A stretch of 64,000 nt of DNA, taken from NCBI GenBank assembly GCA_023078555.1, contig CM041199.1, positions 3,344,513-3,408,512 of the forward strand. Reading direction: 5' to 3'. The notes beneath the pieces are model-generated. The model made no database searches. It was not told the DNA's origin and saw nothing but the letters and a program-made list of their open reading frames with translations. The stretch is from Ulva prolifera. Lineage: Eukaryota; Chlorophyta; Ulvophyceae; Ulvales; Ulvaceae. Positions 11,885 to 23,525 of this stretch are shown one piece after another (position 1 is the first letter of the stretch; the number at the start of each line of letters is the position of its first letter). The translations under genes were made by a program, and so were the position numbers.

Positions 11885-13690
11885 GACCTGAAAGTGAAAT
11901 CGATGTCATCTTTGCAAAATGCTTTAGGGCTCGCATCACGAACCTTTGTTTCAGGCGTGCGAGTTGCTTTACTGTTCGCGCGCGACCGATGCGCAGTTCG
12001 TTCGATTGGGCGGCAGGTGGTCCTTGTGTGCACTTTGCCGTAAGCTACTGGTCCATAGCATGTGCTACAATTTAGCATGTATTCCACTCTTCTGCTCTGT
12101 CTTGATAATTTACGGGCGTCGCTCACGAGCGCCCAGGCCATGTCATGCGCATCGTGCCACCGTAATTCTGCTTGCAGAGCATATGCATGCTCCATAACAT
12201 ATGTGTAGGGGTGCAATCGCGTGGCCCGCCTAATTCGCTGCTGGGCTGACCTGTGCTCGCTGTGCGCAAGCAGAAGTGGGCGGAGCTGGGTGGGGGTTTC
12301 ACTTGCAATTGACCACATCCGGCGAGGAAATTGGACACAGATTCCACAGCCTTGGCCGCGGAGCATGGTTCACTGGACAATTGATGCATCTCCAGCTGTT
12401 TATGCCCACAGCTTGCCATCGAGGATCACGGGGACCTGGAACTCCAGTCATGCAAGCACGTATACAAGGTGGAAGGATCCCACCACTGCCAGCACTGTCA
12501 AAATCTGAGATGGGAGTACCTTGAGTATGGTCTTTGCACAGGTGTTGTGGTCTACGGGCTTCAATATCTCATGAGCAGGAGAGCAATTTGAAGCTTCCAT
12601 GACGCACCGGCCTGGTGGCTGGTGCTCGTGCCATGGATGCTTCGTGAGGCTGTCCTCCAGAATGCTGATGGCTTGCGAGCGTAGCAAGCCAGGTCCAGAC
12701 GCCTTGATAGTATGCATACTCGCAGGTCCTCTTGATGTTTGCACCAGCGCAGTCAGTGCAGGCCTTGCAGTACTGAGCAAGTGGTGGTGTGGTGGTGTGA
12801 CGCCTGCGGTACATTCCTGCTCTGGGTGTTTGGTCTTCAGCCGAGAATCACAGGAACACCAGCACCACTCCGCAAAAGTGCGGGAATCAGCGTGATTGCA
12901 GCAGTGTAGTTTCCCTGGCATCTAACATGCCACCACGAGGTGACTACAATCGCCTGCAGATGTCCTGTGATGTGCTTCGTCAGACCAAGGCAGTACACGT
13001 TGCATCCATGATCCAGACAAACACAGTATGTCAGTAAGGCTGTGGTGTCATGGCTGTTTCAATTGCCGCTCGGGGTACTGCTGATGTGACAGTGAGTCAT
13101 GGCACAAGCTTCACGGGCAGATGCCACATCTACACTGACATGTGACAGGATTTCGTGAGGAACACATTGAAATGCTGCTCCCGCATTGCCAACACCCGTT
13201 TACAACATCCTATCGAGAACTCATCTTTGCTTCTGTGTATCCATTCTGCCAGAAGATGCTTAGACTTGCACCAGACTCAGCAAGACCATACATGTACATA
13301 GAGCATCCTTTCATCGGCAGATCCAACACAAACTGTACTAAAAGCATGCAACTCGAGGCGAATTCACCTGCCCACAATACTTTCCAGCTTGACATCTGTC
13401 TTCCGCAACGCCCCAATTGTAACCCGCCTGCCCGGCAAGCATACACGTGCACACACTCACTGACATAACATTTGGCAGTACCAGCGAATCAAACAGGGAC
13501 CGCTATATTTGCCAGGTCACTTGGATCACCAGAACACTGCTCTCCTACCATACCAAACAAAAACTGTCGCCTCACCTTGCTCAAGCATCATGTACGATTC
13601 CTCAACACCCGTACCGCCCACTACATCTATGTCAGACACACCTGCGACTACACCGCATAACGCAGATGAATTCACTGCGTAGGAGCAGCG
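11885..13690. other. Spacer between A2 and B3 (no gene seen)
   Basis: Contains landmarks of the shared spacer (cgctgctgggctgacctgtgctcg at about 12237; catgagcaggagagcaa at about 12570, also at about 18198). From about 13030 to 13690 I see no similarity to the rest of the window and no supported frame. Confidence 0.5.
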
Positions 13691-16094
13691 CTACAGGCAG
13701 GCCTCAATGCTGTACACCTGCGGGAGCTCGTCGAGGAGGTCGCTGCGGTAGTTGCGCGTGCCGGGGCCGCGGGGGTACAGCAGCGTGACGCGTTCGGACG
13801 CCGCGTCAATCGCAAACCCGATGCAGCCGCCGAGGCGGTCGCGGTTCAGGCGGCACGCGTTGATCGCGGCCGTGAGGGTGTAGTCCGCGGGGGTGACGGA
13901 GAAGGAGCTGAAGTCGCTGTTCGCGTCCATCTGGTGGAACAGGCCGTCGGTGGCGGTGAGGGGGTTCACCAGCCGCACCTCCCGCGTCGCTGGGTCGCAC
14001 ACTGCACGGCAGCACACACACCGATCAGTGGCCTCTCGCCAGAAGAACATGAACCATGTGGCCGGATGGCGGATTTTACGAGGGTGTGTGTTGGCCCGTG
14101 GACAGGTGGCATTGTGAGGCCTTGCTTGGATCTACTGCTGCTGATCGCTCGCGGTCGGAGGGGTCAGTCACGTGGAAGCAGAGGAGCTGGTGCATGACCC
14201 GCGGCAAGCGAGTGTGGCCTCAGGTGATGGCGCCCCAGGTGGTGTGCATGCGATCTATGCATGCACTCATGTTGACGTAGTCATTCGTGCCACAGACAGC
14301 GGAAACAAGCGCAGCATGACACTGATCTGGTGCGGTGCGGGCGTCGCAGTGGTCGAACGCAACAGCAGAGTTTATTCCTGTGGTCAGTTTCACGGATGGC
14401 AAGGGCACAAAGCCCTAGCAAATGGAGACAGCATGAAAGAATGGCAGTACACAGTGGCGCAAGGTCGAGAAGAAGGGGCGTACGTGGCTCCGGGAGGAAG
14501 CACTTGGTGAGGAAGATCTCCGAATCGAAGAACGGCTGCAGGTCGCCGGCGGTGGTGAAGAGGTTCTTCCTGAACAGAGTGCAGCTGCACGGACACCGGG
14601 ACTGTTGGGGCCGTGCCGGTGATCACATCCACGGCCGCAATGGTGTCGGTCATAGAGCCCAGACACACAAATGAATAACAGATGAGCAACTCATCATGCC
14701 TATGTTCCAGGTCTGATCATAATGACAGGGATGAGTGAATGTGGAGGAGGTAGGGAGCTCTGGCACACACTGTATGCTGTCGGGCAGCGTCCGGATGCTG
14801 AAGGCAATTGTTGGATGTTCTGGGCGACAGGGCAGGAATATTGAGAAAGAATGACATGGCTGTGCTTCAGCACCACATCTGGTTCAGCGGCCAACCGCTG
14901 CAGCATGTTGCCGGATCAGTCACTGGATCCGGTGATGATGCAGAGCAGCGTTCGTAGCTGCGCACGCAGAGGGAGCGAGAGTCAAATGTGTGGGACTTAA
15001 GAAACCCTGTCGGAGGAGTAGTCAAAGGGGCAGGTACTGGCAATCACTGGTGCAGAGGGAGGGGCAGCTCACTCAAGGTCGACTGACTCGTTCATGGCAA
15101 AGCAGTCCTCGTTGTCTAGGCACTCCTGCAGGCAGGTGGTGCCTGCGAAGTCGAGCTCATCTGCGAAGATGAATGCCAGCAAGATGCGGCCGTTAGTTGC
15201 AAACCTGCCGGCTGACAGGCCGCTGAGCCGGGCGACGATTGTCGTCGGGTCACACGCTGGGGGATCTGCATAGCGGTGCAGTGAGATGTGATGGCCGTGC
15301 TGCGAAAGAGGTCATGACCGTGTGCTAGAACGTCACTTTTGAACACTACAGCGAATCATAGTGGACAGCGGCGGATCGCAATTTGGGACTGTGCAGTTGT
15401 GTGCATGTGTGTGATCACCCTTGCACTGCTTGGCGCCCTGAGTCTGCTGCTTGCTTAAGTCCTACCGCAGTATGCTCAAAGTCACGAAGCATGTACCTTT
15501 ACGAAATTCCCATGACCACCAGACATGCGGCCCAGTGTCTACATGCTTGTCGCTGTCCAGGACATACCGGTGCAGCTGAGGATGTCTCCGCTGGGCCAAG
15601 ATGCAGGGACGTCCTGAGATACTGGCCGACACTGGCTGAATGCGGTAGTTTTCTGCACGCAATGGTCATCTTCGCTGCAGCAAGGCCGCATCGTTCCTGA
15701 TGCGATCCCTTCGCCAGCACATTTCTTCCAGGTTGCTACGCACGAGCCGCTGCAGACCAAGTCTTGACCTACAGTTTAACAGATTGAGGGACATGTTGTG
15801 CGACACTGCGGCGGTACCGTATAAACGCAACTGAACAGCGTCACGCTGACGTGCTGATATGGACAATATTCCTTACGTTCGGCCGGGCGAGAACAGATGT
15901 ATGTGGTAGGTCCCCATTGAATGCAGCAAATGCCCTGATCGGTTGTGGGAGACTTGCCGTACACCCTTGATCACTTTGCATGTGTGGCATCAACATGTCG
16001 CATCGATGGTATTCATTCCTGTCTCGAGAGAAGCACCTGTCACCACGGTCAAAGTCAACACAGCTGCAGCGGCAAACACCGAGACAGCCTGCAT
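13691..16094 (-). CDS. Gene B3: secreted CBM1-PAN-PAN protein, 287 aa
   Basis: Exons 16037-16094, 15568-15768, 15073-15265, 14484-14584, 13691-14001 (864 nt, in frame, stop 13691-13693). Signal peptide 1-19 (MQAVSVFAAAAVLTLTV). CBM1-like 21-86 with WKKCAGEG and AFSQC. PAN-like 1 at 88-184: CLQECLDNEDCF joined to DC-TLFRKNLF, where Arg replaces the family Gly. PAN-like 2 of B type 186-287, with LTAAINACRLNRDRLGGCIG and the ending IEACL. Here the exon 3 donor is GTGAGC and the exon 2 donor GTATGT, both closer to the usual GT-R-AGT consensus, which supports the same junctions in paralogues that use GTGCG. The terminal exon is the shortest of the B type. Confidence 0.84.
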
Positions 16095-16370
16095 GTTGTA
16101 GCTTGATGCCTTCAACCTGCACGCAGCAAGGAGTACACCCTCTGCCTGTGAAGTGCTGGAGGGATCTCATGTTTGAGCAGCGCAGGCACTGTCAGCTTGC
16201 CAGGTAGCCGATGACGGACTGCACCTTGATACCTTCAGACTCTGTGTAAATGGGGACAGCTTGACGTAGATGTTGATGATGTGTGAGCTCGGGTTTATGC
16301 AGTACTTGACAATCTCACGCACGTCTGTCCTGATGTTTTCAATTGATGGACTTACTGTGCGTTTCCGCGA

Positions 16371-16378
16371 TATATAAA
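16371..16378 (-). promoter_or_regulatory. TATA box of gene B3
   Basis: Plus-strand tatataaa (minus TTTATATA), 277 bp upstream of the B3 ATG. Confidence 0.5.
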
Positions 16379-16445
16379 CACATGCGGTAATCGCTGGGTC
16401 ATGCTCTGCAACCTGAGGCTCGCATCGCGATGGCAGGTACCATTT

Positions 16446-16503
16446 CTGTGATAAAATTTCGCTATGCGGTCCGCGATGCTCCGACTCGCGCGCTCCTGCT
16501 GTC
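16446..16503 (-). promoter_or_regulatory. Conserved B-promoter block, gene B3
   Basis: Plus-strand block with gataaaatttcgct followed by gatgctccgactcgcgcg. The same block lies 65-90 bp beyond the TATA box in B5, B6, B7 and B9, although neighbouring spacer DNA has diverged. Probable upstream promoter element or binding-site cluster (inference). Confidence 0.45.
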
Positions 16504-17595
16504 GTGTCACAGCCTTTCAAAGGCAACTTGTCGTCTTTAAATTGCATTCGTAAATACTTGGTGTATTCATGATCGCAGTCTGCTGCGCACCAGAGCATGA
16601 CCGTGGGGTAGTGTCAATCATTCAACCGAGTCTTCGTCTGCGTAGAGTTTGCGCTTTCTTGGACATTGTTCTTGGACATCAATTTGTTCAAATAAAATAG
16701 GTGACTTCTGTTGTCAAGCCAACTCATGACAGTGAGGATTGTGGCTCGATTCGTTGGAGCGTCTCCATTAGGCTTGAGGGGTCAGGTTGTCAGACTGCCC
16801 ACATGTTCTCCAGCTGCACCACACCGGAAGGCACCAACATGTACACGTTAGGCTCAGTTGAACCAGCCAGCCCTAGGACAATGCACAGCCGGCGTACACT
16901 TGCCTGCAGTGTATGTAGTACAGCATTGGGCATGTGCAAGTGAATCCAAACAGAGCTGTCCAGTGCGGATCGTTTGTTGGGTTACAGTCTGCGTTCCTGA
17001 CTTGCAGTTTGTTTATGGAATCACAGGAACAACATTTCAATGCTTGACAGCCAACAGCACAAACATGCATGATGACATGCACACGCATACACCCAGGCAT
17101 GCTCCCGAGGCCCCCACAACCAGGGCACCCTGCGCATGGCCACAAGCGGCTCACAACAAACATCAGCAAAGGAAACCCACAAACCAAGGATCGTGCTACA
17201 GCATGAAACTACGATGTGCTACCAGCGGCCTACCACATCTCCACACCCAGCCCATCAGGACACAGATTTGAGGCCACACAGCGATGAGCTCCAGCTCACC
17301 CTGGGCCACCGACCCAGTGTGACACCATGACAATGCCTCAATCGGGCTGTACTCTATTGCTCCCGCTTCAAAGGAACCCTAAACAGTGCCCTGAAATAGG
17401 ACTGCCACAGCTTGTGAGGGCTTGTGACCACAACTTGTGACCACAACACGTGAGGGCTAAATGAGGACTGCGCAACACAGCAGAGCCTCAGCCACGCCTT
17501 GCTTGCGACTCTGCATGTGCCCCGGCCTCCCCTAAGCCCACACCCTGCACCGCCCTGTGCACACGCAGGCCAAGCTCGGATGCGGAACACCCCAG
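16504..17595. other. Spacer between B3 promoter and orphan exon A4
   Basis: From about 16790 it resembles the 3' flank of A genes (compare 3230-3700, 8790-9230, 50270-50829). No supported gene. Confidence 0.45.
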
Positions 17596-17909
17596 CTACG
17601 GGCAGTCCTCGATGTTGTACACCTTCGGGTTGACGCCGTTGTAGTCGATGGTGAGCGGCCCGCGGGGGTACAACAGCGTGACTGTGGTGTCCGTGCGGCC
17701 GGGGTGAGGCGGCTCAACCACAAAACCGATGCAGCGGCCGGGGCGGCCGTCGTTGAGGCGGCAGGCGTTGATGCCGGCGGTGATGGCGTTCGAGGCATCC
17801 GTGAGGAAGAAGTTGGCGGCGTCAAAGTCGAAGAACTGCTGGTGGGGCCCGCCGTCGGCGGGTTCGATGGAGTTCACCTGGCGCACCTCCCGCGTCGCCG
17901 GGTCACACA
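17596..17909 (-). pseudogene. Orphan A-type terminal exon (A4)
   Basis: Intact A-type terminal exon: TGCAG acceptor, TG-TGT-GAC start in the family phase, 103 codons open, ending IEDCP and TAG at 17596-17598. It encodes CDPATREV, INACRLND, RCIGF and TLLYPRG as in A1, A2 and A8. But no A-type exons 1-4 follow on its right: after about 150 bp of A-type intron the sequence passes into the spacer that normally lies upstream of a promoter. It is either the remnant of a gene whose first four exons were deleted, or an alternative last exon for B5, whose exon 4 (20288-20388) has the matching phase. The open frame and splice site argue that loss is recent or that it is still used. Confidence 0.7.
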
Positions 17910-19527
17910 CTGCATGCTGGTACACCCTCTCTGTGACACTGAATGCATGGGGTCTGTGGCCGGGGGTGTACGTGCCGCCCCGAGCCGCACATCGCAGGCC
18001 GGCACGCTCTCTCAGCACAGCACGGTGCCCATGAATTGCAATGATCGATGTTGTATTGCAATCCGTTTGCCTGTTTGCCTGACGCCTGTGTTCGAGTCAC
18101 GCGGACCTGGGTGTCCAGTCACGCAAGCGACAATTGTACAAAGTGTGATGGCAGTGTAATTGTTGTACAGCTGGTGTGGTCCATGAGCTTCAGAATCCCA
18201 TGAGCAGGAGGGCAATACGGTCTTTTCACAGTACACCTGCCACAGAATGTTGATGGCTTGCGAACATGGCATGCCAGGACTAGACGCCTGAACACGCACT
18301 TATACTATGCATGCTCATAGATGCTCTCTTCTTTGGCTCTGGCGCATTCGGTGTAGGCCGTGTAGTGCCGCGATGACTGAAAATGGTGGTGTATGGCACA
18401 CCTCTAGCCCATTCCCAGCTCTGACTGTTCGCTGTTTGGTCTTGAGTACAGATCCACAAGAACACAAGCACTGCTCCACGAGAGTACGGACTGCAGCCTG
18501 ATTGCGAAATCTATTCCTGGAACTCACTTGTACCCAAAAACACGGGTGGACTACACTTGCCTGCAAAGGTTCCGTGATGCACTGCCTTCGTCCGACCCAT
18601 GCAGTACGTGTATTACCCACGATCCAGACAAAGCCTGTACTTCTGTGAGGCTGCGTTGTAATCGCTGCTTAGACTACCACTCGGCACTGTGCATGTCAGA
18701 AGGTGCACGAGAAGAGGCTACAATGCCACGGTTTTTGATTAACACAGTAGAGTGCTGTTTATGGCCGCACTGGCATTACATCATCCTATCGAGCAATCAT
18801 ATTCGCTATTGTGTATTGGCTCGACTAGAAGCCTTGACTTGCTTCTGGTCGAGCAAAGAAACAGATGCTTGGACTTGCACCAGACTCTGCAAGAGCGTAC
18901 ATCTATGTGGAAACTGGTACTGTGCCAAGCCCCAATTATTTGCTGTTGGGGCACAAACTTGATGCGCTACTAGACTAGGTGACAGTGCGACGGCAGAAAC
19001 AGCCTGTTTGCATCACAGGCGCATGCAGTCAACCACCACTGAGGTTTTCATGCTCCTCTGGCCTGCGACATCACTCTATCGCTGTATTCTACTTGGCAGA
19101 TGAACAGAAAAATATCCTCACTTCTCGCAGGCCTTGTCTCACTCTTGCTGCATACGGCCTCCATCCTGAGGCAACATGAACTTGAATCAAGCCGCACACC
19201 CCAGTGTGTGCCTAAACAACATGCGCCAGCCCGCATGAGCCTGCCCCGCAACTGTTACCAATCCTTTGCGCTACGCCACCCAGGGTCCGTCCACGTTGTT
19301 ACCGTGCTGTTCCTCCACAGCTGCGTGCGGATCAGGCGCACGGCCCGTGCCTGTCCCAAGCAACACTTGTGCGGCTGCACCGCAGAGGCGCGCAGACGAG
19401 TGTTGGGTCGTCAGGCCCGAGCACGTGTAACAATTCTGAATATTCAGGTCTAATTTCTGGGTGGTAGCCCTGACAATGCTGCAAAGCGACCCGCGACTGC
19501 GTCTGTGCCGAAGCTAACAGCCAGAGG
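17910..19527. other. Spacer between A4 and B5 (no gene seen)
   Basis: Shares landmarks with 12540-12900, 7260-7690 and 1110-1560. It contains no intact family exon. Confidence 0.5.
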
Positions 19528-21927
19528 CTACAGGCAGGCCTCGATGCTGTACACCTGGGGGGTCTCATCGAGGAGGTCGCTGCGGTAGCGCTTGGTCTGG
19601 GGCCCGGCGTTGTACAGAAGAGTCACCTTGTTGCCACGCGTGTCGGTGGCGGGCTCGACCGCAAAGCCGATGCAGCCGCCGCGACGCGCGCGCTGCAGTC
19701 GGCACGCGTTGATGGCCGCCGTGAGGGTGTAGTTCAGGGGCGTGACGTAGAAGAGGCGGGTGTCTTTGTACGTGTCCATCTGGTGAAAGCCGCCGTCCGG
19801 CGCCATGATGGGGTTGATTTGGCGGACCTCCCGAGTCGCCGGGTCACACACTGCATGCCAGCATGAATCTTACAAGAGTCTGTGCCTTCTCACAAAAGCA
19901 GTTGAGGGGTGAAGCACGGGTACGGGGCACGTGCGTCACTGTAGCCGCAGCCGCTGTTGGATGCGATTGGTTGACACGGAAACGTCGGCGCAACGATATA
20001 GATGGCCGAGTTGGCATCATCTGGGAGCAGGGGAACAAGGCGACGGCGGCTGCCGACGGATTGCGAGCGGTAATGCTGAGTTGCGGCGCCTACAACATGC
20101 ATGAGCGAAGGTGCACAGGTGGCCAAGTGGACGAGTCAAACCCAGGACCGCTGCGCCGCTTCTCAACAAGGCAGTAAGAAGCATGCGCATGGCAGGGAAA
20201 GGTAGCACGCAGCGCAAGCCTGAGTCGGCACAGACTCCATCTTAATGGAAGCAGCAAGAGTTGGGGGGGGAGGGGGGGGAGGCGCACAGGGCTCAGGGAG
20301 GAAGCACTTGGTGAGGACGATCTCCGAATCGAAGAACGGGCTGAGTTTGGCGGCGGTGGTGAAGAGGTTCTTGCCGAACAGAGTGCAGCTGCATGGGCAC
20401 CGGGGCTGTTGATTACGGGGACGAACGCGCATACCGACAGACAGGCAGGCGTCGGCATGCAGCACCGTGATGCACATGCAACACCGTCACATGCAGCACC
20501 ATGATGCACATGCACAGCATGCGTTCAGGTGATGATGTTCACACTCCAGCTATGTACCAGCCGACCGCTGAAGCAAGTGCTGGAAGAGCCGGCGTGCACA
20601 GCAGCTGCTGAGGCGATTGCCTGCGCGGCAATGGTCACGACCTGGGAATCTGATGTCCATGTCATGCCCGACATCGAGGTCGTGTCCGATATGCTTACAC
20701 GTAGCGACCGCGAGTCATCCCCTGCCCTTGTCAGCAACTCGTGTGCACATGGCTGTGGACATGGCCAAGCAGTTCTCCACGTGGAGACAAGCTCACAAAA
20801 GACCTACATCTGAGGCTGTTCACAGGAGGGAACTGGGGGGGTGGCGCACTCTCCATCGACTGTTTCGTCAAATGCAAAGCACTCTTCGTTAGCCTGGCAC
20901 TCTTGCATGCAGGTGGTGTCCTTGATGGACAACTCTTCGATGTGGAACTGCTCCAGCTCGATGGCTTCGTTGTCTGCGAATCTCCAGGCAGAGAGCTCAA
21001 CGAAACGGGCGGCGATGGCTGTCGGATCACATGCCGGGGGATCTGCAGACCAGTGCAATACAGTCGTCCATTTTTGTCAGGGCTGATTGACTGCTTGTGA
21101 CTGCTGTATTCCTGGGTTACTGCAGATGGTTCACAACGACCGTGTCAGGACTGTAGAAGAGCGTTTGGGTGTTCATCGTGATTCCAGCAGAGGTTCGCAA
21201 GGGCGTGGATGAAAATGCAGAAGGCCAGTCGTGAGGTCAGCGCTGCTGCTCTTTCGTCGCCAAGATGACAACAACACAAATTTCTCATAGCATGAACCAA
21301 TCTCAGTCACAAATCTATCACATGAGCAGTTTGTTTGCTGCTTGATGGCGCAGCTCGGTTCAGGTGTAGTCGGTCACTGTCCGGGACGAACCTGTGCAAG
21401 ACAAGATGTCTCCGCTTGGCCAAGACGAAGGGATGACACCGGACTTGGGGCGGCACTGACTGAACTTGGAAGTTTTTTCCACACAGTGATCGTTGTCACT
21501 ACAGCAAGGCCGCATCGTGCCAGTGGCGATTCCTTCGCCAGCGCATTTCTTCCAGGTCCCGACGCATGAACCAGTGCAGACCAAGTCTTGACCTGCACAT
21601 CAATGCAAATTGAGAGATACTTGTCGCGACGGTCGCGTTCGCGAGGTGTCACGCCTGTTAATCCGTGAGACAGTCACTGGCGATGATACAGCTAGCAGCA
21701 TTGCAGATGAACCGTGACACAAGGGCGGTTGCATCTAGCCAAGAATGAACATGGAGAAACATAGCGAATACATACTTCTACGTGTAGCTGATGTGCACGC
21801 CAGAGTTTCACATGAGACGCTGCAGCACCGCGATGCATCGCGATGCACACAATGTGAGAAGCACACCTGTCACCACCTTCACACATAGCAGCACTGCTGC
21901 AGCGGAGAGTACAGAGAGGAATTGCAT
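19528..21927 (-). CDS. Gene B5: secreted CBM1-PAN-PAN protein, 292 aa
   Basis: Exons 21867-21927, 21392-21592, 20850-21042, 20288-20388, 19528-19850 (879 nt, in frame, stop 19528-19530). Signal peptide 1-20 (MQFLSVLSAAAVLLCVKV). CBM1-like 22-87 (VCTGSCVGTWKKCAGEG, KFSQC). PAN-like 1 at 89-185 with a divergent first half (FVELSAWRFADNEAIELEQF) but the usual CMQECQANEECF. PAN-like 2 at 187-292, ending IEACL. Splicing instead to orphan exon A4, 1.6 kb further on, would also keep the frame and give 289 residues ending IEDCP. Confidence 0.84.
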
Positions 21928-22202
21928 AAGACAACGTTGCAATGCCGACCTGTACCAGTACGTCGAGTGAACTGCCTATCGCGACATGCCATTCGTTGGG
22001 GTTAATTTCGGATACCAAAGCCTTGCAAGGCCCTGCCAGTGTGCCACATAACTGTGACGATGAACAATACCTTGATTCCTTCAAAACCAATTCTGCTTGT
22101 GTATCGGAGTAGGAACACTCTTTCCTCGTTCGTATGCTCAGAAGTGTGTTTGCACACTCGGGCTTGCTTCAGATGGGTTTGGCGCAACTGTGCGGAAATT
22201 CG

Positions 22203-22214
22203 CCATATATATAG
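22203..22214 (-). promoter_or_regulatory. TATA box of gene B5
   Basis: Plus-strand catatatatagg, about 277 bp upstream of the B5 ATG. Confidence 0.5.
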
Positions 22215-22268
22215 GTGGGTAGCGTCTAAATATCAGTCTGGATTCGCATTGCGATGGATAGTTTCATT

Positions 22269-22330
22269 TCTGCGATAGAATTTCGCTGTGCGTCTCGCGA
22301 TGCTCCGCCTCGCTCGCTCCTGCCGTCGCT
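22269..22330 (-). promoter_or_regulatory. Conserved B-promoter block, gene B5
   Basis: Plus-strand tgcgatagaatttcgctgtg followed by cgcgatgctccgcctcgctc. Closest to the B3 copy; similarity to B3 also extends some 20 bp to the left (gcatcgcgatgg / gcattgcgatgg). Confidence 0.45.
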
Positions 22331-23525
22331 CCGCAACCGTCCAATATCGCGTATCGGGCTGCTGGGACAGTAATACGCTATGTTCAGTCGGTCGCGTCAG
22401 TTGATCAACTCGCATTGATGTTCTGCGTTGTTGATGGGTTGATGGTTTTTATTGGACAATACGTGTCGTCCGACGAAGGCAGAAGCGTCATGCAGCCGCA
22501 TTGACGATTCTAGAGGGAACGTATTCAGTAACTATGCAGCTATGTACTCGATGCTCGATTTCGGTGACATTCCCAGAAATGCCAGAAGCTTAGCCGTGAC
22601 CCTCCAGCCATGAGCGCAAGCAAAGCTGTACGCCTGCGCGTGCAACACGTTCGCAGGCAATAGGATAAGCGGAGCCACCCATCAACACAAGGTTGGGAGA
22701 TAATGGAATCGCTGTTTTCGGCAGCGTGCTCCACACAGTAAGGAGCCATAATCTCGTATGGCCATGTCCGATGTTCAAACTTACACAGTCAAACATTGAA
22801 ATGAGGCACCGCATTACTGGAAACATCCACCTAGCCTTGTTGTCCTGGACTGAACTAACACAGGCATTTGGCCATTTCCTCCCACTACATGCATGTACGA
22901 AGCACAAACCTGCTTTTGCATGCTCCCACACTGTCTACAGGGCTGCCACAGCATCACGGTGTGCACCAGGGCAGCAGCATCGACACAACAGCCACCGAGG
23001 CTCCAGCCGCATCTGCTGTGCAGTGCACTCGGCCTCTCGCAGCTCCTGTGTGCCACGCTGCCAGGGCACTGCAGCAGCACCATTACCCCACAGCCACCTG
23101 GGACTGAAGATATAGCAATACACTACGTTCCTGATGTCTCTGCCATTCAGATGTCTAACACATTCAAGCAGAGGTGCTACGGTGGTCCGGGGCAGTGGCC
23201 ACTGCGCCACGCGCGTAAGCATCTTCACGGGCGCCATCGTGACCTGAGGCTCGGAAGGAGCAGCTCCTCCTCGAACAGCACCACCGAATGCCATCGGCCC
23301 CGCTGAACCCCCCAGCCCTGGCACCGTCCCACCCACATGGCTGCACGGCAGCGTGGCTAGCATCGCAACCTCACTGATTCATTGATTTTCATCGATTATC
23401 TGGCGACTTCCAGGGCAGGGCGGTGCATTTCACAGAGCTACACTGACCCTGCCTGCTCAGCAGCACGTTGGAGGCGCTGCTGGATGCTGCTGGACGCTGC
23501 GACGCACCCGCGCCCTGGACCAGGG
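22331..23525. other. Spacer upstream of B5, duplicated next to B7
   Basis: From about 22425 to 23360 this spacer matches 29180-29900 (landmarks: gtccgacgaaggcagaagcg at 22469 and 29239; ctacatgcatgtacgaagca at 22886 and 29456). The spacer to the left of B6 and of B7 therefore duplicated together with those genes. Confidence 0.65.
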
